DNA of 64,000 nt from an uncultured Spirochaetaceae bacterium (lineage in GTDB: Bacteria; Spirochaetota; Spirochaetia; Sphaerochaetales; Sphaerochaetaceae), in NCBI GenBank assembly GCA_944389145.1, contig CALXLH010000003.1, positions 1-64,000 on the forward strand. Reading direction: 5' to 3'. A program made the translations under genes and the position numbers. The notes under the pieces were generated by a model. The model made no database searches and had not been told where the DNA came from. It saw only the letters and a program-made list of their open reading frames with translations. The number at the start of each line of letters is the position of its first letter. Within the stretch, counting starts at the first letter, position 1. Shown here in pieces: positions 15,938 through 25,045 of the stretch.

Positions 15938-17862
15938 TTCCTGAAAAGCTCCTCTATGATCGAGCTGGATGTGGGAAGCGCTGCCGCTTCCTTACCCGCT
16001 GCCTGCATGAGCGCATCAGAGAGCGCTCCTATCGCAAGGCCCCTTGCAAGTTCCTGCGGCGATGACAGCGCGCCGCCGCTACCTGCTGAGGATATATCTA
16101 TGTTCATCTGGAAATCCATAGGAATCTCGGCCCCGAATTCGCTCAGCGTCATCATCAGCGTGCGCTTGAGCGAGTTGCGCAGCGATTCCGCCTCCAGGAT
16201 CGATGGAAAGGAGAAGGCTGCCCATAGCGCGGTGGCGACAGGCTTCATGTCACTCTGACGTATGCTGATCTCACATACGACGGTCCCGCATCCGGCATTC
16301 TCGAATTCGCACGGATAATAGGAATCCTCCGCATCGAATTTCAGTGATACGGGAAGAGCCTCCTCTTCCTTCAGGACCGCCAGCTTCTTGGCTGCGTTGT
16401 CCAGCTGGGATGAAAACGATGCTACGATCCTTGACAGCACATCCGGTCCTATGTCCATCGAGTCGTTGCCATGATCTGAGAAGGCGACCTTGTCAGGCAT
16501 CCCGTCCGTCAGCCTGTCTGCGATTGACTTCTTCCATCTCCTTACCGTTCCGGGGTGGTTTATGTATGAGGTGTTGACGATGACGTTATGCTTCTGCGTA
16601 TATGTCATCATTGCCCCGAATCCTGAGGACTTGCGGAAGGTAGTGCTGAATCCTGCAATGCCGGTGCCGCTTGCGAATCCTATGCCGCGAAGGTAGCCCA
16701 TTATGCCGAAATCACGCTTGTGGAAGGAATTCGCGGCCCATTTGCGGTTATATGAACTTCTGCTTGCTACCGTTTCCGCAGTCTTCTTCTGGTCATCCAG
16801 GTCGAATCCTGGAAGGTAGTCGGTGAATCGCCGCTTCTCCTTCTCGACGGAAGCCCTGTAGAGGTAAGGGGTCAGCTCCGTCTTCTCCGCAAGCCTTGAT
16901 ATATGATACTCAGTCGAGGCGAGGGCCTCGCTGTATCCGAGTGATAGCGCGAATGCGGCCGGAGCATTCAGCGATGTCGTGACCTTCACGGCTGCCTTGA
17001 ACGATTTGAGTGGGTAGGGAGGGATAAGGCCGGCGCATGCCTGCCTCTGATATTCCTCCGGAAGTATCGTGAAGGCTCCCTGATCTACAGTCATGACCAC
17101 CTTCTCCGAAGCAGGCTTGCCTTCATCATCGATCCAGGTCTCTCTCTTCACGCTTATGCCTGGATGGGAATAAAGCGTCTCTGTCCTCAGCTCGCAGGGA
17201 AGTCCTGTACGTATCGTCGCAGTAGCGCTTATCGCGGCAAGGGCCGCCGGTTCGAGCAGGAACTCATCGTTCCTTGCGGTATAGGGAACGAGATGCATGA
17301 CTATGTTCCTCTTTGGATATCCTGTTACATGCTCAACCGTGTCCCTTATCAGCTCAGGCCATTCGGATGGTGCCTCTATGTGCAGGTTAGCGCCTTCTAT
17401 CCATGCCGTCACGGTATAGAGCCGCATCCCTCTCGCTGCCGTATGCGCAAGGCTGAAGGAGCTTTCCACCTTCCTGTATTTTCCTTCTTCCTCCTCTTCC
17501 GGATTGAAATCACCCCATCCATATTCAAGCGGATAGGGTACGGAATCCTCGGTATCGGTTCCGGCTTCTTCCGTCTCGATCCTTATATCGTTGGCCATCA
17601 GCACCGCTGACTCGTAATCCGGAGCGAACAGCGCCGCGGCAACCTGGCCATTATATGCCACGGTTTCCTTCGCTATGATGGGAAATGAGCTTGAGAAGAT
17701 GGAGAATGAATCATCTCCAGGCATATCGTTACCGGTAAGGAGGAGGAATCTCGAATCCATCTCCGGAGCGTTTATCCTGGTTATCCTTACCCCTCCCTGC
17801 GGTACGTGGATAAGTATTCCGCATCGCATGTTATAGCGGGAGAAATTCTTGCGATCAGCCAT
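15934..17862 (-). CDS. Molybdopterin-type large subunit, apparently degenerate
   Basis: A 642-residue protein placed as the XdhA/CoxL-like large subunit by its operon and by its N-terminal region, which resembles the Ald_Xan_dh_C hammerhead domain ('FPIIAKETVAYNGQVAAALFAPDYESAVLMANDI'). It is shorter than the usual 750-800 residues. Where the family has the GGGFGGK cofactor loop I read 'VPYTARNDEFLLEPAALAA', and where the catalytic GxGE should be I read 'SAGSGGALSSPQELA', without Glu. It may therefore not bind molybdopterin in the usual way, or may not be a hydroxylase. First gene of the trio; a TGCTATCCT box lies 6 nt before ATG. Confidence 0.7.
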   Translation of the reverse strand: MADRKNFSRYNMRCGILIHVPQGGVRITRINAPEMDSRFLLLTGNDMPGDDSFSIFSSSFPIIAKETVAYNGQVAAALFAPDYESAVLMANDIRIETEEAGTDTEDSVPYPLEYGWGDFNPEEEEEGKYRKVESSFSLAHTAARGMRLYTVTAWIEGANLHIEAPSEWPELIRDTVEHVTGYPKRNIVMHLVPYTARNDEFLLEPAALAAISATATIRTGLPCELRTETLYSHPGISVKRETWIDDEGKPASEKVVMTVDQGAFTILPEEYQRQACAGLIPPYPLKSFKAAVKVTTSLNAPAAFALSLGYSEALASTEYHISRLAEKTELTPYLYRASVEKEKRRFTDYLPGFDLDDQKKTAETVASRSSYNRKWAANSFHKRDFGIMGYLRGIGFASGTGIAGFSTTFRKSSGFGAMMTYTQKHNVIVNTSYINHPGTVRRWKKSIADRLTDGMPDKVAFSDHGNDSMDIGPDVLSRIVASFSSQLDNAAKKLAVLKEEEALPVSLKFDAEDSYYPCEFENAGCGTVVCEISIRQSDMKPVATALWAAFSFPSILEAESLRNSLKRTLMMTLSEFGAEIPMDFQMNIDISSAGSGGALSSPQELARGLAIGALSDALMQAAGKEAAALPTSSSIIEELFRK

Positions 17863-17868
17863 ACGAAG

Positions 17869-17877
17869 AGGATAGCA
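17869..17877 (-). promoter_or_regulatory. Extended -10 promoter of the Xdh-like operon
   Basis: TGCTATCCT (17877-17869) stands 6 nt before ATG 17862 with no Shine-Dalgarno. The segment from TATCCTCT to ATG matches the layout before the NUDIX and vsr genes (TATCCTCT-N4-ATG). Confidence 0.55.
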
Positions 17878-17906
17878 TCTCTACCACGCTCGCGCAATGA
17901 TGGAGG

Positions 17907-17933
17907 ATGCCGCCAGGCTTTCTCTGGCGGCAT
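17907..17933 (-). terminator. Hairpin after the 5'-nucleotidase gene
   Basis: A 10-bp perfect stem (ATGCCGCCAG 17907-17916 with CTGGCGGCAT 17924-17933) follows the nucleotidase stop on the minus strand, with no U-tract. Confidence 0.5.
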
Positions 17934-17942
17934 ATATGGCGA

Positions 17943-19730
17943 TCAGACGTTCTCTCCGGCTTCCATGCTTGCCTTTGCCTCCGCCATCAGCTCCTCATAG
18001 TCGGCGAGGTTGTAGCTTTCCGCGTATGGCGAGGGAAGGTATCCTTCGTTGATCATATCGATAAGCTCTGTTCTCCTTGGGTCATCTTCTGAGAGATCGA
18101 CTCCCGTGATCCTCCAGTTATCGGTAACGAACGGAGTGACTGGGGAGTTTTCCTCGAAGTAGGTGACGATCATATCGCGGATGGATGAGGAGCTTTCCCA
18201 GTCGCGCTTTCCGCTGATCAGTCCCTGAGCCTTGAGCGCTGATGAGTAGCGGTAGTTGTTAACCGCGAGCGTGAGCGTATCATCATCCTCCAATGGCTCT
18301 CCGTGGAACATGACGTTCCTGATCCTCTCGCCCTTCGGCTGAGACAGGTCGATCTCGTAGTCCACTCCTTCGAACATATCGTAGAGGTAGTCCGGATACT
18401 CAGGATCGAATGATATGCTTATGTCCCCTGGCTTCCACTGATTATAGCACTCAGCGCTCCATTCCATATAGGCCTTGAGCTCTGCCCCCGTGACCGTCAC
18501 GCGGTAGAGCGTGTTGTCGAACTTGTAGATATTGAAGATATTGCCGTAGTTTATATCGCCTTCCGGAAGATCGCTCGTATCACGGAAGAGGGCAGCTGCG
18601 GATACATCAGCCCCTGATGCCTCGAGCTGGATCATGTTGATCAGATCCATGACCGCGGTATCTCTGATCCTGCCCTCAGGAATGCCGCGTATCTCATTCT
18701 CTGGCTGGAAGCGTGCAGTGGTAGAGCCAAGCGCGACTCCTCCTTCCTCTCCCTCTCCGCCGCCTCCGGAGACATAGGCGATCGTCTTCTCATGGGCCTC
18801 AGCCACGAGGGGTATGCTCCTTATCTCCTGTGACGGCTCCGTTCCTGCCATGTCGATGATCTCCACGGTACTGTCCACGACATTCATATCATCGTCAAGG
18901 TAGAGATCGAAGCGTGCTATATCGCGTCCAGCGTTCCTGACGCCTCCAATCACGGTGTGTCCCTGCTTCTCGCATACCACTACATGGTTATGCGCGACCT
19001 GCAGCACATCTATCTCCGGATTGTCATCCAGTATCTTCTGTGCCGAATCAGAGCCATTGTCCTCGTCGAATTCCGCATACATTCCCATGTGTGCCGACAC
19101 GATGATCACGTCTGCCTGGCTTCCTATCTCATCGATTGCCTCGGATACCGCCTCATTGGCAGGAAGGAAGGTAAGTCCGTCTATGCCCTCCTTTCCTCCG
19201 TCCCAGATCGGTACATCGGGCGTTACCGTTCCTATGATGGCGATCCTGGCTCCGCCGACTTCCTTGATGATCCAGCCAAGGCCTGTGGCATAGGATCCAT
19301 CGGCATTGCGTACATTGGCCGCGAGTATCGGGAAATCAGCCTGGCCGAGTATGCGCCTTGCGGTGTCTGTTCCCCAGTTGAACTCATGGTTGCCAAGCGT
19401 CATCGCATCGTATTCCATATAGTTCATCGCCTCGATGACCGGATGGGGCTCATCCGGAGTGTCGTTGTAGATATCATCGGTCATGATCGTGCCCTGTATG
19501 TCATCACCGGCATCGATAAGGAGGGTATCCGGGTTCTCTTCCCTCACGCCTTCGATGTATGCGTATAGGCGGGCCATGCCATTGTTCGCGGTTTCCGCGT
19601 TATCCTCGTAGGAATAACCCCAGATGTTCCCATGCAGATCCGATGTCCCCAGGATCGTGATGTGAGTCCCTGCCGATAGCGGGCCCAGGACCAGCAGCGC
19701 CATAAGAGCGATAACAGTCAGTTTCCTCAT
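17943..19730 (-). CDS. Secreted 5'-nucleotidase / 2',3'-cyclic phosphodiesterase
   Basis: A 595-residue exported metallophosphoesterase of the UshA/CpdB/YfkN type. A signal peptide (MRKLTVIALMALLVLGPLSAG) is followed by the metal motifs 'ILGTSDLHGNIWGY', 'DAGDDIQGT', 'TLGNHEFNWG', 'VSAHMG' and 'VAHNHVV'. The C-terminal 5_nucleotid_C domain includes 'INYGNIFNIYKFDNTLYRV'. It releases nucleosides and phosphate outside the cytoplasm. I chose ATG 19730, with AAGGAG 8 nt upstream and an immediate signal peptide, rather than an upstream in-frame start. Confidence 0.92.
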   Translation of the reverse strand: MRKLTVIALMALLVLGPLSAGTHITILGTSDLHGNIWGYSYEDNAETANNGMARLYAYIEGVREENPDTLLIDAGDDIQGTIMTDDIYNDTPDEPHPVIEAMNYMEYDAMTLGNHEFNWGTDTARRILGQADFPILAANVRNADGSYATGLGWIIKEVGGARIAIIGTVTPDVPIWDGGKEGIDGLTFLPANEAVSEAIDEIGSQADVIIVSAHMGMYAEFDEDNGSDSAQKILDDNPEIDVLQVAHNHVVVCEKQGHTVIGGVRNAGRDIARFDLYLDDDMNVVDSTVEIIDMAGTEPSQEIRSIPLVAEAHEKTIAYVSGGGGEGEEGGVALGSTTARFQPENEIRGIPEGRIRDTAVMDLINMIQLEASGADVSAAALFRDTSDLPEGDINYGNIFNIYKFDNTLYRVTVTGAELKAYMEWSAECYNQWKPGDISISFDPEYPDYLYDMFEGVDYEIDLSQPKGERIRNVMFHGEPLEDDDTLTLAVNNYRYSSALKAQGLISGKRDWESSSSIRDMIVTYFEENSPVTPFVTDNWRITGVDLSEDDPRRTELIDMINEGYLPSPYAESYNLADYEELMAEAKASMEAGENV

Positions 19731-19911
19731 AGCTTTTCTCCTTACATCAATCATAGCTGGCTTATGTGCATTCTGTGTTATCTTAATATTGTTACAATGC
19801 GATCCAGGATGTTGCAGGGATCCTCTTCGCAGCTTGGTGCCGCTTCCTTCCTGATGCTTGCTATCTGTGGGCTTTTTTACCGCATCAGCTGGGGGCAAGT
19901 CCGGCTCTTTA

Positions 19912-19920
19912 TGCTATATT
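19912..19920 (+). promoter_or_regulatory. Extended -10 promoter giving a leaderless ligA mRNA
   Basis: TGCTATATT (19912-19920) ends 8 nt before the ligA ATG at 19929 and no Shine-Dalgarno lies between. The predicted leader is 1-2 nt. Confidence 0.6.
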
Positions 19921-19928
19921 TGTAGCAT

Positions 19929-22031
19929 ATGAACGCTAGGGAAGAGATAGATCGGCTGACTGCTGAGCTTAAGGAGTATCAGGATAAGTATTATAAGGAA
20001 GGTGTCTCTCTTGTCTCGGATAGTGAGTATGACAGGCTTTCTGATAGGCTTCAGGCTCTGGAGAGGGAGTATCCGGAGTATATGCATCCTGACTCTCCGA
20101 CGCTGAGGGTAGGCTCTGACCTCACCAATGATTTCCCGGAGGTCCGCCATACCATTCCTGTCCTTTCTCTCGATAAGGCATATTCCAATCAGGCTGTCCT
20201 TGATTTCTTCTCGAAGTCCATCGATAAGGAAGGGGGGGCGCTGTCATTCGCGGCGGAGGAAAAGATCGATGGGATCTCGATGGTGCTTTACTATGAGGGA
20301 GGGCTTCTTGTCCGTGCCGTGACACGCGGAAACGGTGAGGTAGGGAATGATGTGACTCCTAACATCATGACTATCCCGACTGTCCCGCTACGCCTTTCAG
20401 AGCCCGTTGATATCGCGGTGAGGGGGGAGGTCTTCATAAGGCGGGAGGACTTCCTCCGCCTGAATGCGGAGGAGCCTGATGAGTCGAAGAGGGCAGCGAA
20501 TCCGCGCAATCTGGCGGCTGGTGCGGTAAGGCGGCAGAAGAGCAGCGAGGCCCGTATGATCCCCATGGATATCTTCTGCTATGAAGGCTTCTGGAGCGAC
20601 AGGGATAAGACGCCGAAGGATCATATCGCGATCCTGTCCACCCTCCGTCGCCTCGGCTTCCAGATAAATCCCCATCTCGCATTCTTCGCTGAGACTGAAG
20701 AGGAGGCTGGGAGGAAGCTGGCAGCTGCTGGTCTTGAGGGTACGGCTTATGCTTTTTCCGGAATCGATGACTTCATCAAGGCCAAGACGGAGGAAAGATC
20801 CTCGCTTGGCTATGAGATAGATGGCCTTGTGTTCAAGATAAACGAGCTTGATGTGCGTGACCGCTTCGGCTATACCGAGCATCATCCGCGCTGGGCCATC
20901 GCGTATAAGTTCGAGTCTCCTCAGGCGGAGGCGGTCCTCAAGGGCATAACCGTCCAGGTCGGGCGTACAGGACGCATCACCCCTGTCGCCGAGATAACCC
21001 CGACGAAGCTTGGCGGCTCCACGATAAGAAGGGCCACGCTGCATAATCAGGAGTATATAAATGAGCTTGAGCTGGCGATAGGGGATACCGTTTCCATATC
21101 CAAGAGGGGAGATGTGATTCCCGCCGTTGATTCCGTCATCGAGAAGAATGATGAAGGTAATACTACCTACAAGCTTCCTTCCAAGTGCCCATGCTGCGGG
21201 AGCAGCATCATACAGGTGGGGGGATTGCAGTATTGTCCGGACTACTCATGCCCGGATCAGGCCAAGGGACGCATATCCTACTTCGCCTCATCTGACCAGA
21301 TGGATATAGAGGGGCTGGGACCGAAGACCGTCGCCGTGCTTTATGATGCGGGGCTCATCCGTAGCATCGAGGATATATACACCTCAGACCTTTCCAGGGC
21401 TGTGGGACTCGCTGGCCTTGGGGAGAAGAGCGTCAAGGCGCTTATCGATGGAGTAGAGGAAAGCCGTAAGCGTCCGTTTGCGGTGGTTCTTTCCTCGCTG
21501 GGTATCGCGGAGATCGGCAAGAAGGGCGCGGAGAGCCTTATCTCTGGCGGCTTTGATGATATGGATAAGCTTCTTACAGCCGTTGATAAGGGAGACGTGG
21601 AGGCATTCACGGCCATTCCAGGCATCGGTGAGGTGACTGCTGAGAATATCATACGGGCCTTCCGCTCACCGCAGCTGCGGACGACGATCGCGATCCTCCG
21701 TGAGAAGGGACTCCGCCTTGAGTCATCTTCGGAGGAACGCCCTGATGATATCCCTCAGGCATTCGCAGGCCAGGTCTGGTGCGTGACCGGCTCATTCGAG
21801 CATTTCAATCCGCGCTCCAAGGCGATGGAGGAGGTAGAGAGGCGGGGTGGCCGTACCGTATCCTCAGTGACGTCGAAGACTACGCACCTCCTTGCCGGAA
21901 GAGGCGGAGGATCGAAGAGGGCGACAGCTGAGAGGCTTGGCGTGAGGATCGTCACGGAGGATGAGTTCATGAAGATGCTTGGCATGGAGGAGCGGGAAGT
22001 GGCAGGAGGAGGCCAGCTGACCTTTCTCTGA
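19929..22031 (+). CDS. ligA: NAD-dependent DNA ligase LigA
   Basis: A 700-residue NAD+-dependent ligase that seals nicks in replication and repair. The Ia domain is at the N-terminus ('YYKEGVSLVSDSEYDRL'), the adenylated lysine in 'AEEKIDGISM' near residue 112, the four-cysteine zinc finger ('CPCCGSSI' and 'CPDYSCPDQ') near 420-445, then helix-hairpin-helix repeats and a C-terminal BRCT domain ('FAGQVWCVTGSFEHFNPR'). It starts a rightward run of closely spaced genes (aminotransferase 33 nt downstream). Confidence 0.97.
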   Translation: MNAREEIDRLTAELKEYQDKYYKEGVSLVSDSEYDRLSDRLQALEREYPEYMHPDSPTLRVGSDLTNDFPEVRHTIPVLSLDKAYSNQAVLDFFSKSIDKEGGALSFAAEEKIDGISMVLYYEGGLLVRAVTRGNGEVGNDVTPNIMTIPTVPLRLSEPVDIAVRGEVFIRREDFLRLNAEEPDESKRAANPRNLAAGAVRRQKSSEARMIPMDIFCYEGFWSDRDKTPKDHIAILSTLRRLGFQINPHLAFFAETEEEAGRKLAAAGLEGTAYAFSGIDDFIKAKTEERSSLGYEIDGLVFKINELDVRDRFGYTEHHPRWAIAYKFESPQAEAVLKGITVQVGRTGRITPVAEITPTKLGGSTIRRATLHNQEYINELELAIGDTVSISKRGDVIPAVDSVIEKNDEGNTTYKLPSKCPCCGSSIIQVGGLQYCPDYSCPDQAKGRISYFASSDQMDIEGLGPKTVAVLYDAGLIRSIEDIYTSDLSRAVGLAGLGEKSVKALIDGVEESRKRPFAVVLSSLGIAEIGKKGAESLISGGFDDMDKLLTAVDKGDVEAFTAIPGIGEVTAENIIRAFRSPQLRTTIAILREKGLRLESSSEERPDDIPQAFAGQVWCVTGSFEHFNPRSKAMEEVERRGGRTVSSVTSKTTHLLAGRGGGSKRATAERLGVRIVTEDEFMKMLGMEEREVAGGGQLTFL

Positions 22032-22064
22032 AAATGAGTTATAAGGGGATTCAGGAGAAAGAAG

Positions 22065-23366
22065 ATGAATGAACTTGCTGTACAGTTGAATGCTGCGCTT
22101 GAGGATTCCTGCGCTTATCCTTTCCTTTCAGAGGTTGGGAAGAGAATGTACTTCCCTAAGGGTATCGTCGCACAGAGCGATGAGGCTAAGGAGAAGGCGA
22201 AGAGATACAATGCCACCGTAGGCCTTGCGACAAGGAGCGGGGAGCCTTTCTATCTCAGTGATATCTATTCATCGTTCAAGGATGGCGTCTTCAAGCCATC
22301 ACAGCTCTTCTCATATGCTCCCGGCGGTGGAGATAAGGAGCTGAGGGCGATATGGAAGGCCCAGATGGAGGAGAAGAATCCTTCGCTTAAGGGGAAGAAG
22401 ACCTCGACGCCTATAGTCACGGGTGGCCTTACCCATACGATCAGCCTTATCGCCGAACTTTTCGTCTCTGCCGGAGATGAGGTGGTATGTCCGGATCTCT
22501 TCTGGGATAACTATGATCTCATATTCTCCGACCTGGCAGGCGCGAGGCTGCGGCTGTTCCGCTTCTACGACGGCAATGGCCATTTCAATACGGAGGGCAT
22601 GAGGGAAGCTCTCCTTGCATGCAAGGGAAACACTGCCCGCATAATCCTCAATTTCCCTAACAATCCTACGGGGTATACTCCTTCTCGCTCTGAGGCATTG
22701 GCGATAGTTGATGCGATCAAGAGCGTGGCAGATACGGGCAAGAAGGTCATGGTGATATCCGATGATGCATACTTCGGCCTTTTCTTCGAGGATGAGACGG
22801 AGAAGGAATCTCTCTTCTCGTTCCTTGCCGATGCCCATGATAACGTATTCGCCGTCAAGGGCGATGCGGCAACGAAGGAGGAGATGGTCTGGGGCTTCAG
22901 GATCGGCTTCATCACGTATGCCTCTCGTTCATTTACCGATGCGCATATCGATGCGCTTACCAAGAAGACCTTGGGGGCGATACGATGCACTGTCTCCAAC
23001 TGCGATCGTCCTGGACAGAGCCTCCTGCTGAAGGCCATGAAGGATGGCAGCAGCTATGCAAGGGACAAGGCAGGGCTCTTCGAGGAGATGAAGAGGCGCT
23101 ATGATGCCGTCCATAAGGCTGTCTCAAGGCATGCCGGGGATAAGGTGCTGACTCCCTATCCGTTCAACTCCGGATATTTCATGGCATTCGATACGAACGG
23201 CCATGATGCGGAGGAGCTGAGGCGCTATCTCCTTGATAGATATCAGATAGGCGCGATCAACATAATGGGAAGGACGCTCAGGCTTGCCTATTGTTCAGTT
23301 GAGCTTGGCGGGCTTGATGAGGTCGTCGATACCGTTTATCAGGCAGCAGGAGAGCTATGGAACTAA
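22065..23366 (+). CDS. PLP-dependent class I/II aminotransferase
   Basis: A 433-residue fold-type I aminotransferase. It shows 'VTGGLTHTISLIAELF', 'ILNFPNNPTGYTPSR', 'VISDDAYFGLFFED' and the lysine/arginine region 'FAVKGDAATKEEMVWGFRIGF', which should contain the Schiff-base lysine. The substrate is not evident; aspartate/aromatic-type or biosynthetic use is possible. It overlaps the following ModE-like gene by 10 nt. AGGAG precedes the ATG at suitable spacing. Confidence 0.88.
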   Translation: MNELAVQLNAALEDSCAYPFLSEVGKRMYFPKGIVAQSDEAKEKAKRYNATVGLATRSGEPFYLSDIYSSFKDGVFKPSQLFSYAPGGGDKELRAIWKAQMEEKNPSLKGKKTSTPIVTGGLTHTISLIAELFVSAGDEVVCPDLFWDNYDLIFSDLAGARLRLFRFYDGNGHFNTEGMREALLACKGNTARIILNFPNNPTGYTPSRSEALAIVDAIKSVADTGKKVMVISDDAYFGLFFEDETEKESLFSFLADAHDNVFAVKGDAATKEEMVWGFRIGFITYASRSFTDAHIDALTKKTLGAIRCTVSNCDRPGQSLLLKAMKDGSSYARDKAGLFEEMKRRYDAVHKAVSRHAGDKVLTPYPFNSGYFMAFDTNGHDAEELRRYLLDRYQIGAINIMGRTLRLAYCSVELGGLDEVVDTVYQAAGELWN

Positions 23367-23719
23367 GCACTAAGCTCTACATCCTTGATGATGACGGTGA
23401 GAAGTTCATGGGTGCCGGCGTGCTGTGGCTGCTCGATGGCATAAGGGAGACAGGTTCCCTTCTCGCTGCCTCTTCCAGGATGGGGCTTTCCTATACTAAG
23501 GCCAGAGGAATGCTTGAAAGGCTTGAAAAGGCGCTTGGTCGTGCGATGATAGAGAGGAAGAAAGGCGGAGCGGAGCATAAGGGTGCTGTGCTTACGCCAT
23601 TCGCGATAGAGTATATCGAGCTTTACAGACGGTTCCAGGATGATGTGAAGGCTGAAGCTGAGGATCGGTTCAGGAAGTTCGAGGAAGAAAGCCAGGGATT
23701 AATGGAGGCTGAGATATGA
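23357..23719 (+). CDS. ModE-like winged-helix regulator
   Basis: A 120-residue LysR/ModE N-terminal type HTH protein ('GIRETGSLLAASSRMGLSYTKARGMLERLEKALG', then 'GGAEHKGAVLTPFAIEYIELYRRF'). It matches the DNA-binding domain of the molybdate regulator ModE but lacks the C-terminal molybdate-binding (TOBE) domains. One-domain forms occur in anaerobes and can regulate molybdenum-related or other genes. The Xdh-like set lies about 6 kb away, but no molybdate transporter is in the window. It overlaps both neighbours (10 nt and ATGA), so it is translated within the operon. Confidence 0.82.
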   Translation: MELSTKLYILDDDGEKFMGAGVLWLLDGIRETGSLLAASSRMGLSYTKARGMLERLEKALGRAMIERKKGGAEHKGAVLTPFAIEYIELYRRFQDDVKAEAEDRFRKFEEESQGLMEAEI

Positions 23720-25044
23720 GCGGCAAGATGCAATACGATTTCACGATCGACAGGCTTGGGGAGGCGAAGCTCAATTCCCCGATCCGCATGTCTAAGAAAG
23801 GGGGCGATGGCCTCGCCGATTACGTGAAGGATACCGACAGGATCCTTTATTCGATACAGGCTGAGGAGGTGGATGGGAATGTCCGTCCGGTACAGTCCGA
23901 TGCCCTTGAGCTTGCAGGACCGAGGGAGAAGATCTACTTCAACCCTGCTCATGTCCATGCCGCGATCTGCACATGCGGCGGTATCTGCCCGGGACTGAAC
24001 AACGTAGTAAGGGCTGTCGTCCGCTGCTTCTGGTATCGCTATGGCGTAAGGAGGATCTCCGGCATACAGTATGGCTATCTCGGCCTTCTTGAGAATTCAC
24101 CATGGCCCCTGATGCCGCTTGATCCGGATGTCGTCGATGATATCCAGGAGAAGGGTGGTACGATCCTTGGCTCTGCCCGCGGAGGCGGTAAGCAGGTCGA
24201 GGAGATCGTGGATAGCCTTGAGCGCCTGAATATAAACATCCTTATCGCGATCGGTGGCGATGGAACGCTCCGCGGCGCTTATGATATCGGAGAGGAGATT
24301 AAGAGAAGGGGACTGAAGATCGCGGTGGTAGGCGTTCCCAAGACCATAGATAACGATCTGTCGTTCATCGATTCATCCTTCGGATTCGACACCGCTGTCT
24401 CTACGGCTGTGCCTGTCGTGCGCGGCGCGCATGTCGAGGCAAAGGGCGCGATAAATGGAATCGGCCTGGTAAAGGTCATGGGAAGGGAGTCTGGCTTCAT
24501 CGCGGCAGAGACGACGCTGGCCCAGTCCGATGTGAACTTCTGCCTCATCCCGGAGTCTCCGTTTGACCTTGAGGGACCGAATGGCCTTCTTGAGAACGTG
24601 AAGAGGAGGCTTCAGGAGCGCGGTCATGCCGTTATACTCGTGGCAGAGGGTGCTGGCCAGGAGTTCGCTCCGCCTACAGGAGAGGTCGATGCCTCTGGCA
24701 ACGTGAAGTATCATGATATCGGAATATTCCTCAAGAATAAGATGAAGGAGTTCTTCAGCGAGCAGGGTATCACGACCTCGATAAAGTACATCGATCCTTC
24801 GTATATCATCAGATCATCACCGGCCAACAGCTATGATTCGATCTATTGCGCGAGGATCGGTGCCCATGCGGTTCATGCGGCCATGGCTGGCAAGACACAG
24901 TGCATCGCATCCCTTGTGAACAACCAGTATGTCTATGTGCCTATCAAGGTAGCCGTCTCCAAGCGCAGCCATGTCGATACCGAAGGCTCGCTCTGGAGGG
25001 ATGTCCTGGAGAACACCAGACAGCCGTTCTCGATGAAGAACTGA
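23716..25044 (+). CDS. pfk: 6-phosphofructokinase, group III type
   Basis: A 442-residue phosphofructokinase with an N-terminal extension of about 80 residues before 'AAICTCGGICPGLNNVV'. The phosphate-donor motif 'IGGDGTLRGAY' has Gly at the position that is Asp in PPi-dependent enzymes and favours ATP. 'VPKTIDNDLSF' has the Lys typical of PPi and group-III enzymes. The mix fits the plant/spirochaete group III that is usually ATP-dependent. It phosphorylates fructose-6-phosphate in glycolysis. It overlaps the ModE-like gene by 4 nt. Confidence 0.9.
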   Translation: MSGKMQYDFTIDRLGEAKLNSPIRMSKKGGDGLADYVKDTDRILYSIQAEEVDGNVRPVQSDALELAGPREKIYFNPAHVHAAICTCGGICPGLNNVVRAVVRCFWYRYGVRRISGIQYGYLGLLENSPWPLMPLDPDVVDDIQEKGGTILGSARGGGKQVEEIVDSLERLNINILIAIGGDGTLRGAYDIGEEIKRRGLKIAVVGVPKTIDNDLSFIDSSFGFDTAVSTAVPVVRGAHVEAKGAINGIGLVKVMGRESGFIAAETTLAQSDVNFCLIPESPFDLEGPNGLLENVKRRLQERGHAVILVAEGAGQEFAPPTGEVDASGNVKYHDIGIFLKNKMKEFFSEQGITTSIKYIDPSYIIRSSPANSYDSIYCARIGAHAVHAAMAGKTQCIASLVNNQYVYVPIKVAVSKRSHVDTEGSLWRDVLENTRQPFSMKN

Positions 25045-25045
25045 C

